Shown here in pieces: positions 9,929-21,242 of a stretch of 64,000 nt of DNA. How positions within the stretch are numbered: position 1 is the stretch's first letter; the number at the start of each line of letters is the position of its first letter. The position numbers and the translations under genes are program-made. Source of the stretch: Liquidambar formosana (Eukaryota; Streptophyta; Magnoliopsida; Saxifragales; Altingiaceae); the NCBI GenBank assembly GCA_039720395.1, contig CM077831.1, positions 13,731,803 to 13,795,802 of the forward strand, in the 5' to 3' direction. Under the pieces are notes generated by a model that ran no database searches, was not told where the DNA came from, and saw only the letters and a list, made by a program, of their open reading frames with translations.

Positions 9929-12900
9929 TTCTATGAACTACATATAAAAATTAAATAGAGAATTAGATTTCATTTTTAATCCATAATGATCGGGTCTTTA
10001 ATCATATGGTACCTCCCACTATTTTATCAAATTCCATACACCCTCTAATGGAATTCGGGAATCTTATTCCTAATGGGGATTGGGGTCCCACTATGACCTA
10101 GAAGCCTCACATGTTAGTTTCTTGACTTCTAACCCACAGTAAGAAGACAACTCTTTGTCTATTGCTTCATAAGAAAGTTCCAATCATTTTGCCTCTAGGG
10201 TACATACTCCTCACATGTTAGTTTCTTGGAATACTTCTCTAGTTAAGTTAAACCCATCATTCACACATGTATGTTTCACCAAATATATACCTCACATGTT
10301 AGTTTCTTGGTATATACCAGCTTAGGCACCCCATGATATCTACATATGTGATAGTTTCAAGTAATGTCTTTAATATGGGTAGCTCCTACATGTCTGCAGC
10401 CAGGTACCCACATTAAGGGACGTTAGATGATCCTATAATGATGGAAGGCAATGAAGAATCCATTCCCTAATGTATTCTCCATTTCCAACTTAATATTAAA
10501 ATAGAGGGGTTTTAAGGGTCTCATCAAAATAACTAATCTAACATACATCTTATGCATTTAAATAAGAAATATATAACAACATTATATATATGTAATCCAC
10601 TTATCAATATTAGTCCCTATAAGGTGACATATAACGATCTTTGGATTTGGAGCTATCTCTATTAATCTCATTAAAAGCTCCCACTATGATGATTATGGAC
10701 TTTAAGAGGATTCAATCCAAGCCAATGAATTGAATCCTTGGTCTAAGGTGGGTGTAGGTGATCTTAAAACATTCATTTGAAACATAGCATGCACTCTTGA
10801 AAATCTTCTCCAAGCTTTCAAGTCCTTCAATCTCCTCCATTGGCTTCATGGTCTCCACCATAGGCTTGTTGGGCTCCACCATGCTCCTTTAGGTCCACCA
10901 TGCTCCTTAATGCACTCTCGATTACATAACATTTACATAATTTTAAAGAAAGGGATACATAAGGGGAATGTGGGGTACATAAGAGAATGATAGAGAAAGA
11001 GAAGAAGGTGGCATGCAAGCCCCAAATAAATAATACATCACCATAATAAAATTACAACTCTTGAAAATAATACAACCCATTCATAAGACGGCCAATCACA
11101 ATTGGTTTAAGGGGTATAGTCCATAATCATCATCCATCCATAACCATACAATCACATTGCATAATAAAGGAAATAACTGTAAGCAATAAACATATGGGCA
11201 TTCATGGTAACTCTATTGATTGGTTTTCATTAATCTCATTAATGTATTCTAATCTTATTAGGATATGCATAAGTTCTTGAATTAATTAAGTTTTAACATT
11301 TAAGACATTTAATTTCAATTAATCAAATCAATTGAAACATTTAAAGTCCCCTAATAAAACTCTAATATCAAATATTAGGGTCTCTTTAATTAAACAAAAC
11401 AATTTCATTTAATTAAAAAATTCCAGATTTTAATTTAATCCTAAATTGTGTTTTAAACCATTTAAAACAATATAAAATTAATCACCATTAATTAAATAAT
11501 CAATTTCGGAATTAAATAAAATCATTTTATTAATTAATTAGTGCATTAGGGTTTCCTAAAACCCTAAACCCTAAATGCATTAACTCTAAACCCTAAGTGT
11601 AACCCTAATGCATTAAATGCCTTATGATTGGTCAATTAATGACCAATCATTTAAAACCTAGGTTTATACGGTATTAATGATTAGGATTAGGGTTTAATTA
11701 ATGCCACCTAGGATATTAATTACACCTAATTAATATGCACTAATTAGGGTTTCTAAAACCGTAAACCTTAAACCTATTAAATGCCAATGATTAATTACTA
11801 AACCATTAATGATCATGATTGGTCATTAATGACCAATCATTTAACCCTACGTTAGACACATTAATTACTAGGTTTAGTTATTAATTAATGCATTAATAGA
11901 ATTAGGGTTTAATTAATATGAATTAGGGTTTCCTAAACCCTAAACCCTAGACATCATAAATGCAATTAATTATACCCTAATGATTAATAACCATGATTGG
12001 TCAATTAATGACCAATCATTAAACATTTTAATTGAGGTAATTAATAGTCAATTAGGGTTTTTAATTAATGCAATTAATGAATTAGGGTTTCATCATTAAT
12101 GGGAATTAGGGTTTCATCATAAACCCTAAGGCTGCCGCCACATTAGTGGGCTGCCATGGCTTAGCAAGGCTGCCATGGATTGGCCAGGCCATGGGAGGCC
12201 ATGGCCAGCAAAGGGGGACTCAAGCTAGGGTGTGGGCCAAGCCCATGGACACGTGTGGAGTGGCCAAGAGGGCTGTCTTCTTCAAAGAACATTAGGGTTT
12301 CAAGAACCCTTGCTGGCACCACCATGGGAGGACCTCCAAGGTCACAAACGTTTCTAAAACTTAATCAATTTGACTCTACCAACAAAACCAGCTTTTGTAT
12401 CATGTCCCTACATGAATTACTAAGCTAATTGAAGTGGTTTGGATGATCAAATCATCCCCAATTGTTCTAAACAATTCAAGAACAGTAGGCTGTCCAGAAT
12501 TTGACAGCATACTGTCCATGATCATAAATTGATTTAAAATCCAGCAAGATGATTAATTCAGGCTACCAAATTATTTTTCCTAGCATCCTAAATGTCTTAG
12601 GAAACTAATAAAATTGGTTTCATGTAATTTGGAGTTCCCTAGCTCAAGATATGAACAAAACTCCATTGATGACTTTCTACAGAAAAACAGCCTGCTGTGT
12701 TCTTCCAAGAAATCAAACTTTTTGACTCTTTATGCATCAAGACTCCTTTGATTATTAAAGAATATGATCTATACATCATATATCATCATCCTATAATGAT
12801 TATTCATCAATTTTACAGAAGTATCTGATCATAACAGTAGCAAGAACCCTAGGGTTCTAAAACCCAGATTCAAACATGGTGGTCTTCTCCTTCTTCCTTC

Positions 12901-13479
12901 TGTTCTAGACTCATAATCCAATTATGATACATCCGAATGCTTGGGAACCCTTTCCTACCATGTCTAGAACATAACCCAAGTGGTGGCAACCATTGCCATG
13001 CTTTTGATCTCCATCAAAAACTCACAATTGTGGCTGTTACATCATTCCCGAGCAAAACTGTCTTCCCTGACAGCCTGTAGTAAAAAATTCATAACTTTCA
13101 CTACAAAACTCGGATCGACGAACCGTTTATTGGGTTGTAAAGCTGATTCGAAGAGCTTTCTAACCATATATGGCTCGAAAATTTTGGAGAAGAACTTTGA
13201 TTTCGGCATGCAAAACAAGATGATGATTTTTCATGACTATCATAAAAACTGTTCATCATCTTCTCCAAACTCAATCCCCTGAATAACTTTTGAATAACCA
13301 GCAGCCCTAAAACTATTTTAGAAGATGAGTAGAAGGAGAATTAACCTAGGGTTCATAAACCCTAAGTTTGGCCATGAGAGGGAAACCATTCTAATGCATG
13401 AACATAAATTCCAGATCTATTAAACTAATCAATTTACCATGAATTACAGCCCATATGCAGTTTGTATTAGGCATAACCA
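9929..13479 (-). other. Copia B non-coding leader
   Basis: This is homologous to the leader of A along most of its length. It includes the CCCTAAA/palindrome block (11535-12130; palindromes at 11625-11649, 11816-11839 and 11994-12018). Short open frames inside it are not supported as genes. Around 12940-13280 it diverges from A, suggesting a local replacement. Confidence 0.75.
10099..10316 (-). other. Three shared-loop hairpins, copia B
   Basis: This is the counterpart of 3686-3903, with the same 17-nt loop in all three hairpins. Stems lie at 10099-10104/10126-10131, 10195-10241 (outer arm slightly decayed) and 10284-10291/10309-10316. The position relative to gag is conserved. Confidence 0.72.
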
Positions 13480-13494
13480 TGGCTCTGATACCAC
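13480..13494 (-). other. Primer-binding site, copia B
   Basis: GTGGTATCAGAGCCA on the minus strand, adjoining the LTR end. Confidence 0.92.
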
Positions 13495-15188
13495 TGTTGG
13501 GAATCAAACTAGAGAGGAAAAATACAAAGGCGGAATTTAAAATTTTTCCTACGATTCCCAAACCCATGAATCTTAATTATGCTTAATACAAAACAAAAAC
13601 CCTAACTAGAAGAGGGTAGAATTACTTACAGTTGAACAACTCTTCTCCTTTATGCTCCAACCTTTTTCTTCTCCTTTTTGCTCCAAGCTTTGTCTCCGGA
13701 CAGCGGTGAATGAGCAGCCCAAGTGTGCTGCCTCCAACAGTATCCACACCTAGCTAGAGCTTGATGTCCTTTCCTTCTTTCCCTTGTTGATGCTAGAGTA
13801 GGAGAAGAGAGGAGAGAGAGAGAGAGAGAGGTGAAATTTTCGGCCAGCACTTGGGAGCCTCCAAGAGTGCTTGTAATGATGTCATCACATCATAAAAGGC
13901 TTTAAATAGCCTCCAACTAGGGCCGGCCAAGGGGGGTCTTCTAACCCTAATGGGTTTTGTGTAATTACTCCTAATTACACAATAACCCCTCTAATTTATA
14001 TCCTATATAAATTTGCCCCTTAAGAACAATTCTTTATTCACTTATACCCTTTCTCTCATAGACTATCAAGCTCTCTTAGCATGATCAGTGTGTGACCCAT
14101 TGGGTTAACATCATCAAGTAGTAGGAACAGCACAAGTTGTGCACAATGGAACACTTTCCATTAAGGGTCTAATTGAAACTCCTTTCAATTCCCTAATTGA
14201 TTATAACTCATTTATATCAATTAGGGCTTCTACTAACCATGAGTAACACCTAGCATATGGCTCATGGTGTGGTCCTTAATGAGGTGAATAGTCATTTACA
14301 AAGAACCCTTCTGTTATAGTTTACAGGTTACAATTCCATCCTTCCATCAACACAATGTCTCCAATTGAACTAATAGGACATGGAAGTCTGTCAAGTCCCT
14401 AGTTCAATTACTTTATACTCATTCATTAATATCAACTCAATGATGAACTTATGGAAACTCCTTTCCATATTCATTCTACCATGGGCCCATGGATTTAATG
14501 AGTTATATTCAATGAATGCTGTATGAGACATTCACTCTCTTTTTCCTGAGAGTAATGGATTCCTTGTTGATCACTCACATGCCTTCACACACATAGCAGT
14601 AGGGCCAATGAACACCCTTACAGACCCTTGAATAGGATCTGCACTTAGTGTTATCAAACTTCTAAAGTTACATGTATAAGACAACCATGGTGTCTCAGGT
14701 CTAAGGATTACTTGTACCACTATAACAATGAGAAACTGATTGACAGGCAGGTTAAAACTCCATTCAGTTTATCTCATATCATTGGTCACATTCAGTGTAC
14801 CTATTCTGATAATAGGCACCCACTTGTTGGTTGTAGTGTCTCCACACAAATAGCTTGAGACTAGCTATCCTCCTATAGAGTCAACCTAACAAGTGCTAGT
14901 CCTATGGTTCATTACTGTCCATCATAGTGAACCTTCAACTAGGAATGATTTAGGAGTTTAGTACAGAGATATATTTACAGTCTCAAAATTACAACCCTTT
15001 GTAATTTCATATTCTCAACTCTAACTCCATGGACATATTATGTAAATATTAATGATGCATATAAACATAATAGAATAAGCCCTTTTATTAAATCAATAAT
15101 AAATGTGACATATATAAATGAAATCAATTGATGTTCCTAATCCCTAAACAATCATCTCTATGATTGGCTCTAGGGCATAATCCTAACA
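13495..15188 (-). repeat. Copia B 5' LTR (1694 bp)
   Basis: The LTR is bounded by the family termini TGTTAGGATT (15188) and CCCAACA (13495) on the minus strand. A GTAAGT donor-like site lies at 13624-13629, followed by CT-rich sequence as in the other LTRs. Confidence 0.93.
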
Positions 15189-15790
15189 GTGACAAGTATG
15201 TTCAAGTGATGAACATACCATTGAAATGGAGAAATATATCCCAGCGATGGATATATTTAACCAAGTAATTGACAAGTATGTTCAAGTGATGAACATACCA
15301 TTGAAATGGAGAAATATATCCAAACGATGGATACATTTAACCAAGTAATTGAAAAAGACTAAGAAGTATACTCAAGTGATGAGTATACCATTGAAATGGA
15401 GAAATATATCCAAGTGATGAATATATTTAACCAAGTAAGTGACAAGTATGTTCAAGTGATGAACATACCATTGAAATGGAGAAATATATCCAAGCGATGG
15501 ATATATTTAACCAAGTAATTGAAAAAGACTGAGAAGTATACTCAAGTGATGAGTATACCATTGAAATGGAGAAATATATCCAAGTGATGGATATACTTAA
15601 CCAAGTAAGTGACAGGTATGTTCAAGTGATGAACACACCATTGAAATGGAGAAATATATCCAAGCGATGGATATATTTAACCAAGTAAGATAGATAATGA
15701 GGATTTGGAACTGAGAAGCATATTCAAAGGGTGAATACACTTTTGAAATGGAAGAACATATTCAAGTGATGAATATATTCAACCAAGTGG
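15189..15790. repeat. Tandem array of 14 inverted repeats with a constant 7-nt loop
   Basis: Fourteen consecutive inverted repeats carry the loop AAGTGAT or close variants. Odd-numbered stems are GTATGTTC/GAACATAC or GTATACTC/GAGTATAC; even-numbered stems are AATATATCC/GGATATATT. Pairs form a higher-order unit of about 85 bp, sometimes with a GAAAAAGACT spacer. The first hairpin is at 15196-15218 and the last at 15755-15779. The stems change between copies on both arms together. The array lies in the Tat 3' region, between the copia B insertion and the PMD gene. Confidence 0.85.
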
Positions 15791-16072
15791 GATGGAAAAT
15801 CAAGATTTGAAATGAGGATATATGATTAATTTATCAAGATAGAACAAGCATGGTGCAAGAGAAAAGTGACTTAACACATTGTCACTTGAGTTGGCATGGC
15901 ACAGGGGAAATATATTCAACCCTTTTGAACACAAAATCTATTCAAAGAATTGATTTCAAGGTGAAATTTGATTGATTTTAAGCTCAAAAAGTGTTGAATA
16001 TCTCATTTGGAAGAGGGTTTGATCACGCGCTAAGGCGAGACAAAGCGAGGGAGAAAGCCAAAACAAAGTGGC

Positions 16073-16153
16073 TTGGGTGACCACCAGGCCTCAGGAGGCT
16101 AGCCGCCCAAGCCCTGGTGGCTAGCCGCCCAAGGCTTGGGTGGTTACCCGAGC
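16073..16153. promoter_or_regulatory. GC-rich quasi-palindrome, copy 1 (upstream of PMD gene)
   Basis: The outer arms are GGGTGACCACC and a decayed GGTGGTTACCC. Two inner GGCTAGCCGCC words lie between them. It is about 285 bp upstream of the first coding exon of the PMD gene. Copies occur at 19403-19482 and in the LTR at 30893-30972. Confidence 0.7.
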
Positions 16154-16437
16154 CATGTGCTGAAAAATTCTGGGTTTTTAAATGCATAAGAGCACTATTC
16201 ATACCCCTTGTTCAAAGAACCCGAAAATTGGAGTTTCTCTCTCTAGAAAGCATACCCCATTTTGCAAAATCACTCCAACACCCAAAGGCATTCAAATCCA
16301 CACTTCAAGAGGGATTCATACACATGAAATAGCATCATTAGCACCCAATTTCACATCAAAAACAAGAAATTTGCAGCACTTTGCAAATCAAAACCCATTA
16401 AACCCATTTTTGCTCAAAACAAGCTAGTTCATCCACC

Positions 16438-19179
16438 ATGGATCCAAATGAAGACTCCACTTCAAAGTATCCATTCCTTGACTCAAAGAGTAGATACAAG
16501 GCACCAATATATGATGTTCCTCAAGGGAAATTGCTCCTAGAACCAAGGAATCATCTCTCCTTTATCCATTCCATGCAAGAGGTAAGCTTACCCATTTTAA
16601 ACTTTTCTTTGAAATTTTCATTTTTGTTGGTTGAAATGCATTCCCATGAACTCTCTATGAGTATTCCTAGCAATGTTTGCAATGCCCATTGATTTTGGCA
16701 AGGATTGGATGTGAAAAGAATTCAATTTGAAAACTTGGTGAATAGTGCCCACCAAGTGTTTGATAAAATGCTTGAATGACGAAAATTCATCCAATCTTTG
16801 TAAAATTGATGTGTATTGCAAGGCAAAATCATAGGCATTCATTTCTAATTGATTTTAGAAACAAAACCAAGCATTTTCATGAACTTTGAAAAACAAAGTT
16901 TGCTATATTTTTGAAAAACCCATGTTTTCATGAACAAGGTTTGCTTATTTTTTTCCTTAAAAAACCACTTTGGAAAACAAAGTTTGCTTGCTATTTTCTT
17001 TGAAAAATCCATGTTTCCATGGTCTTGGAATGCATGGTTTACCAATGATCATGGGTTTGAGGAATAAAACCAATGTTTTCATAAACTTTTAAAGCATGGT
17101 TTACTTGTTCATGAACTAAAAGACTTAGTTTTTTGAAAGCCAATTATCAATGCTTGCATATGATTTTTACACTAACTAGGTGAATAATTCTTCTTGATTA
17201 GCCCAATTTCCAAGACCTATGCACAAGGTCTTCGATAAAGAATCTTATTGGGTGGTGGAAGCATATGGAACACACCCAACCTTCCGCAAGAGACTTCATT
17301 AAGAAAGCGGGTTTTAGTTGGTTTCTTGACTCCCTATGGAATGAACAATGGGATAGGCAAGCTCTTCTCGCCTTAGTTGAATTATGGTGGGATACCACCA
17401 ACACTTTCCACTTTAGCTTTGGGGAGATGACCATGACTCCCAAGGATTTTTCAATCATCACCGGTTTAAGCCTCAAAGGAAAGAGGTTGGAATTCTATGG
17501 GGATGCCAACACGAATAGTGCTTATCTCCTCACTATGTTGGGGATGGATATTGAGGCGGGCTCACGCGGTGTTAGGAGGACATGGCTATTCGAGAATTTT
17601 GCCAACCAAGTAGAAGGTGTGGGAGTGGCTCCCGAGTGCATAGCTAGGGCATTCATGATCTACATGCTCTCTTGCACTCTCTTTGTTGGTGCCAATGACA
17701 TGGCACAACTGGGCTATCTTGCTTCCATGGTGGATGTGAATAAGATGGGGAGGTATAACTGGGGAGGGGCAGCACTAGCTACCATGTACAGATCCATGTC
17801 CGACATGTCTCGAGGTGTTTCCAAGAATTTTGGTGGGCTCCCATTTGTTTGGGAGGTAAGTAAAAATGTTTAATTTTTAAATTCCTCTCAAACTTGACTT
17901 AATTTTAATGCTTTTCTTGAATTTTGACAGATATGGTACTACGAGTATCTGGGACTGTGCCGCCCCACCCTAGACAATGAGATACAAGAATGGCCCATAC
18001 TTGGGAACTATGCTCCCAACAAGATAGTTGTGCGTGCCCCCAATAGGCATGACTACGCCCATGCAAGGGCGTACTTGGCAAGCTTAAATTCTGATATGGT
18101 GATCCTCCTTCCTCATTCTTTTCTTTTTTCCTTTCATTTTTTTTATTATCTTACTCATCATTTTTTTTTCAAATTCAACAGATAGAGTGGAGCCCAAGGG
18201 GACTGTGGGAAGGCAGGCTGCCTAGGAGGTGTGTGTCTTGCTTGGAGTTGACAGGGAAAAGGGTACTCTTTGAGGGTCCCTCAGGGTGATACTAGTATTT
18301 AGGGGAGCGTATCCTTAGGCAGGTGAAAGGACGAGTGGATGCCGCTCTTACCCCTGTCTTGCCTCCCATGAATATGAGGCACACTGACTCTCTAGATGGG
18401 GATGAGCTGATGGAAGCTCTGACTAGATGGGATGCTGAGGAGTTCACCTCGCCCAATACTGACTACATGACTTTTTGCAATCAATTTCTGATGCGCCTTA
18501 GAGTCATTGGCTTCCCACCTTAGGGGGTGAGTTTCTATCCCATTTTTTTTCAATTATCGATTTATGCAAACACTTCTCTTAAGCCATTATCTATTGCAGG
18601 GCCGGCGACCTCGTGGACATAGTTCCACAATAGCGTCCTCCACAGGCATGACTCATGGGGATGATGATTATGAGATGGGGGGAATGGCACAGCCGCCTCT
18701 CCCAGTTCTCGACTGACAAATGAACTTATGCAATGGGTTGGAGTTCATGAGGACTGACATTACCCACCCTGCTTTTGATGAGGTCCCCAAGATTGACTCG
18801 AGCTACGAGCATGTAAGCTCTAAACCTTTGCCTTCCTTAGAACCTCTTTTATCATTTATTAACCATGTTCATCTTTTAGGTTCCTCGAGAGTACGCACAG
18901 GAGTGCCTTGAACTCAGCGAGGGATTAAGGCGGGACCTTATTAGGATGAGTTTGGCAAACTTTGTGCTAGAAGGGCAACTAAATCCCACTGTAAGACATT
19001 CCCTTTGTTCATTCCAATCATAGGAGCTGAAGATATAACCCTTCTTTATTAATTGATTATCTTTGCAACAGGTCTCCACACTGCGTCCACCACAACCAAT
19101 GCCACCCCAAAGGAATCCTCATGTTGGTCATGGTAGAGGCGAGTCAAGTAGAAAGAGAAGAACCACAGGAGATCATTAG
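16438..19179 (+). pseudogene. Seven-exon plant mobile domain (PMD) gene, antisense in Tat element C
   Basis: Seven exons fit with every intron in phase 0 and GT-AG borders: 16438-16581, 17202-17855, 17931-18098, 18182-18526, 18600-18812, 18880-18990 and 19072-19179. The model gives about 580 codons. Exon 2 carries the PMD core (ALLALVELWWDTTNTFHF, then GEMTMTPKDFSIITGL), a domain shared by transposon proteins and MAIN-like plant proteins. Exon 7 ends in a basic RKRR tail. Four in-frame stops break it: 18287-18289, 18293-18295 and 18521-18523 in exon 4, and 18714-18716 in exon 5. The first two lie where the context suggests Trp. Intact splice sites with a broken reading frame suggest recent loss of function. 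It is transcribed opposite to gag-pol. The exon model is inferred; the PMD assignment is strong. Confidence 0.75.
16582..17201 (+). other. Intron 1 of the PMD gene
   Basis: The donor is AG|GTAAGC and the acceptor TTGATTAG|CC; 620 bp. It contains degenerate direct repeats of an AACAAAGTTTGCT-like word (16890-17100). The other introns are compact (67-83 bp): 17856-17930, 18099-18181, 18527-18599, 18813-18879 and 18991-19071. Confidence 0.7.
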
Positions 19180-19402
19180 CTTAGCTTAACCTCTTGCTTT
19201 GTGAATGAATGAAACATCCTTCTTTATGCTTTGTAACCTTTCTTTGAACATTTGCTTTGGTACTTTTATGAGACTTTTGGAATTCGATTATGGTGATTTA
19301 CTCATGTTTTTGTGCAAAAATAAGCTCAAAATAAGCTTCCCAAGGTCACATAACCATATAGGGGTCAAAGGGGGTCAAAAATAGGCAAAATAGGAAAACG
19401 GC

Positions 19403-19482
19403 CTCGGGTGACCACCCGGGGCTGGGCGGCTAGCCGCCCAAGCCCAGGTGGCTAGCCGCCCAGGCCTGGGTGGTCACCTGAG
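19403..19482. promoter_or_regulatory. GC-rich quasi-palindrome, copy 2 (upstream of DUF7745-like gene)
   Basis: The arms CTCGGGTGACCACC and GGTGGTCACCTGAG flank two GGCTAGCCGCC words. Sequence on both sides also resembles the LTR around 30780-31000 (for example CAAAATAGGA before it and GAAGCG, CTCCCTA and TTTGACG after it). This makes it a duplicated LTR-promoter segment rather than an isolated motif. Confidence 0.75.
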
Positions 19483-19569
19483 CCCGAAGCGAGAATCCCA
19501 CTTCAAATAGGAAACTCCCTACTTTGACGGGTTTTCTCCTTCTAGAACATGGATTTGTGACCTTTTCCC

Positions 19570-19579
19570 TATAAAAATA
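19570..19579 (+). promoter_or_regulatory. TATA box of the DUF7745-like gene
   Basis: TATAAAAATA, 88 bp after the quasi-palindrome and 47 bp before the start codon. This is a plausible core promoter with a short 5' UTR. Confidence 0.6.
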
Positions 19580-19625
19580 CATCCAAGAGGTTCCTAAACC
19601 TACTTGTATTCATTCATTAGAAATT

Positions 19626-20912
19626 ATGGAGGCTCTAGACAAATTTTTAGGAGGGTTTTTGAGAGTTATGAGTGCTGAAGCAAAATCTGAGTTCAAGTGC
19701 TTTGGCTTGGATCCATTGCTTTCCTTGAGGCATGTGAAGCTTGAAACGAACCTCTTGACTGCTGCTATATATTTTTGGGATCCCCAAATTCATGTGTTCC
19801 GCTTCAACTATGAAGAACTGTGCCCAACCATGGAAGAATTCTGTGCTTTGTATGGAGTTTCACCGGTAGGTCCTTTCATACTCCCTACTCCTCGCCCAAG
19901 CTTCCTTACTTCTTTTTCCAACCTCCTTGGGATTCACCCACAATATGCCTCTACATTTGTAAAGGACCATATGGTAGACTTGATGAAATTGGCAACCTCT
20001 TTTTTGGCCTATGATAGTAAAGGTATTCTGAAATTTACCTTTCCCATTAAGCATGCACTTGCCTTTTGCCTCATTGGTCGTTTCCTTATTTCAACTGGTA
20101 CTCCACATGTTCCCATACAAATCTATGAGTTGATTCCTCTCCTTGCCAAGGGTCATAACCTGATTCCCATGGTGCTAGCTGAAACCCTGAATTGCTTGGA
20201 TAAAACTCATGAGGACCCAAAGGTTCCTTTAGGAGGTAGCCCCATTTTGTTGCAAATGTGGTTGCTTGAAAGACTGAATTTCTTATCACCCACTGTCATT
20301 AAACCATACAAGCCCCAGCATTACTGCCTTCGCTGCATTGAGTTGCCTGGAAAGTTCTCATTGAGGGATTGGCTAGGTTACTTCCAAACCCTTTCATGGA
20401 GGAATGTCAAATGGTTTGTCTTCATATGGGGCTGCAGTGAACGAGTGCTTCTGCGAACTTCTGGATGTGCAATGGTGAGACTCATAGGACTGAGGTCTAC
20501 TTCTTTCTATTGGCCTTCAAGGGTTCTTCGTCAGATGGGTGCCATGCAAACCATATCCACTTCCTTGAAAGGTGACTATCCTGTGGTGCCTGCGGGTCTT
20601 TTTGTAGTGACTTGGGCGAAGGATCGATGGCCTAGTAAGATGACACTAACTCAAGTTACGAATACTGATGGTCCACATATGATGAGCCTCGAGTATAAGG
20701 AATGGTTGGAAAGCAATTTGGGTAAGCGAGAGACTACTCGAAGAGAAAGGATTTTTGGACTTATCAAGAATGATGGACTTGGACCTTGTAGGGAGGATAT
20801 TATGGAAGCATTGACAGCAGCTTACGAACACGACTTGAGGAAGAAAAGAAGACACGAAAGAGAGGAGAAGAAAGCTGAAAAGCGAGCTACAAAGAAGCCC
20901 AAGAAAAATTGA
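19626..20912 (+). CDS. PMD/DUF7745-like protein, intact antisense accessory gene (428 aa)
   Basis: One uninterrupted 428-codon frame. Near residues 37-75 it has TAAIYFWDPQIHVFRF followed by an ELCPTMEEFCALYGV motif, the hallmark of the plant DUF7745/PMD-like family often found beside Ty3/gypsy pol genes. The C-terminus is strongly basic (KKRRHEREEKKAEKRATKKPKK), which suggests nuclear or nucleic-acid association. It lies 330 bp from the end of pol and is transcribed toward it, so the two transcripts converge. The start is the first ATG after a TATA box and an LTR-like promoter segment. The biochemical role of this family is not established. It is intact while the element's own gag, pol and PMD gene are damaged. 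Confidence 0.8.
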   Translation: MEALDKFLGGFLRVMSAEAKSEFKCFGLDPLLSLRHVKLETNLLTAAIYFWDPQIHVFRFNYEELCPTMEEFCALYGVSPVGPFILPTPRPSFLTSFSNLLGIHPQYASTFVKDHMVDLMKLATSFLAYDSKGILKFTFPIKHALAFCLIGRFLISTGTPHVPIQIYELIPLLAKGHNLIPMVLAETLNCLDKTHEDPKVPLGGSPILLQMWLLERLNFLSPTVIKPYKPQHYCLRCIELPGKFSLRDWLGYFQTLSWRNVKWFVFIWGCSERVLLRTSGCAMVRLIGLRSTSFYWPSRVLRQMGAMQTISTSLKGDYPVVPAGLFVVTWAKDRWPSKMTLTQVTNTDGPHMMSLEYKEWLESNLGKRETTRRERIFGLIKNDGLGPCREDIMEALTAAYEHDLRKKRRHEREEKKAEKRATKKPKKN

Positions 20913-21242
20913 AGACTCAATAGAATAGGATATTTATGGCACTTTAATAGTTCTTTTCCTTAATACCAATAAATTGCTATGTCAATCAATTTTAGTTTTG
21001 AATAAATTGCCAATAATAAATTAAATTTGGGATTTTGTTGTTTAATTTAGACCGCACCCAAGGTAACTTTATGGGTTGCCTACGTATCTCCATGATTTTT
21101 TCTTCTTTTGCTTTTTTTTTTTTTTTTGTTTTTGTTTTTGTTTTTTTTTTTTTTTTTTTTGAATGGAGAATCAGGTCTTACGTAGTTCTCATGGCTTAAC
21201 TTTTGCCTAGGCCGCCCTTATGGGTTTTCAACCTAGCAGGCC
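20913..21242. other. Convergent 3' region between antisense gene and pol
   Basis: No gene. It contains a poly-T/GTTTTT tract (about 21112-21160) and the words GGTTGCCTACGTATCTC and GAATCAGGTCTTACGTAG, which are common downstream of plant Tat pol genes. It is the shared 3' UTR of the two converging transcription units. Confidence 0.6.

Larger units (their letters stand above)
8716..15188 (-). mobile_element. Copia element B (right part), host of element A
   Basis: This element has the same family and orientation as A. Its 5' LTR (13495-15188), primer-binding site, leader, short gag and an integrase piece are in the window. The 3' part is displaced to the left of A, outside the window. The right flank (15189) is the tandem hairpin array of Tat element C, so B is inserted in C. 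Confidence 0.88.

Noticed and set aside
15189..15790. CRISPR-like array
   Set aside because: Regular repeats of about 85 bp but no unique spacers and no cas genes; eukaryotic retroelement context.
17198..17476. Minus-strand frame opposite PMD exon 2
   Set aside because: Shadow of the conserved PMD coding strand.
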